This document shows, in pieces, positions 63,809 to 64,000 of a stretch of DNA of 64,000 bases (position 1 is the stretch's first letter; each line of letters begins with the position of its first letter). Below the pieces are notes generated by a model. It was not told where the DNA came from. It worked only from the letters and a program-made list of their open reading frames with translations, and ran no database searches. Source of the DNA: Amorphochlora amoebiformis (taxonomy: Eukaryota; Cercozoa; Chlorarachniophyceae); assembly GCA_054601695.1 (NCBI GenBank), contig BAAHQB010000101.1:585830-649829 (forward strand), given 5' to 3'. A program made the translations under genes and the position numbers.

Positions 63809-64000
63809 GGTTAGGGTTAGGGTTAGGGTTAGGGTTAGGGTTAGGGTTAGGGTTAGGGTTAGGGTTAGGGTTAGGGTTAGGGTTAGGGTTAGGGTTAGGG
63901 TTAGGGTTAGGGTTAGGGTTAGGGTTAGGGTTAGGGTTAGGGTTAGGGTTAGGGTTAGGGTTAGGGTTAGGGTTAGGGTTAGGGTTAGGGTTAGGGTTAG
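63805..64000. repeat. Terminal telomere, (TTAGGG)n
   Basis: About 196 bp of perfect TTAGGG to the end of the window, G-rich strand 5'->3' outward. The array may continue past the window. Confidence 0.95.

Overview
The window is eukaryotic nuclear DNA from the end of a chromosome. It ends on the right in (TTAGGG)n with the G-rich strand running 5'->3' outward, so base 64000 points to the chromosome tip. Genes are cut into many short exons with GT-AG introns. Most introns are filled with long (TA)n arrays and each tends to carry its own minisatellite. Most long reading frames in the window (poly Tyr-Ile, His-Thr, Asn-Pro) are translations of these repeats, not genes. I rebuilt the genes by hand by chaining exons with canonical borders and compatible intron phases. 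TTAGGG telomeres, heavy intron load, an anthrax-toxin-receptor-like von Willebrand A receptor and an auxilin-like protein fit a unicellular relative of animals (an ichthyosporean-like protist is my guess), but nothing here proves the taxon.

Layout: 1-407, the 3' end of a membrane-protein gene (+). 597-5155, a poorly resolved gene with a signal-peptide-like start and a membrane-anchoring last exon (+). 6777-22272, a long gene (+) for a probable type I membrane protein: an MRH-like (mannose-6-phosphate receptor homology) luminal part, one membrane span, and a long cytosolic tail with an acidic dileucine signal and four copies of an unfamiliar motif carried by duplicated exon cassettes. 22273-25824, intergenic. 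25825-42659, a 28-exon gene (-) for a protein of about 1023 residues with two PH domains, a calpain-III-like region, disordered linkers and a C-terminal auxilin-type J domain. 42933-44896, a divergent three-exon gene (+). 45980-47476, an intronless leucine-rich-repeat gene (+). 48864-50947, a five-exon four-span membrane protein (-). 51316-56967, a 13-exon ANTXR/CMG2-like vWFA receptor (+). From about 57137 the sequence is telomeric and subtelomeric: degenerate TTAGGG mixed with TGTCGGG, a pure TTAGGG block, four tandem 1.2-kb subtelomeric units, a truncated fifth unit, and the terminal telomere.

Functional themes: the two long central genes converge tail to tail and both point to clathrin and endosomal traffic (a sorting-receptor-like protein and an uncoating cochaperone-like protein). 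The right-hand genes point to the cell surface. Exon chains for the genes at 25825-42659, 48864-50947 and 51316-56967 close exactly in frame over all exons, which is strong evidence for them. The chains left of 12 kb are less certain.
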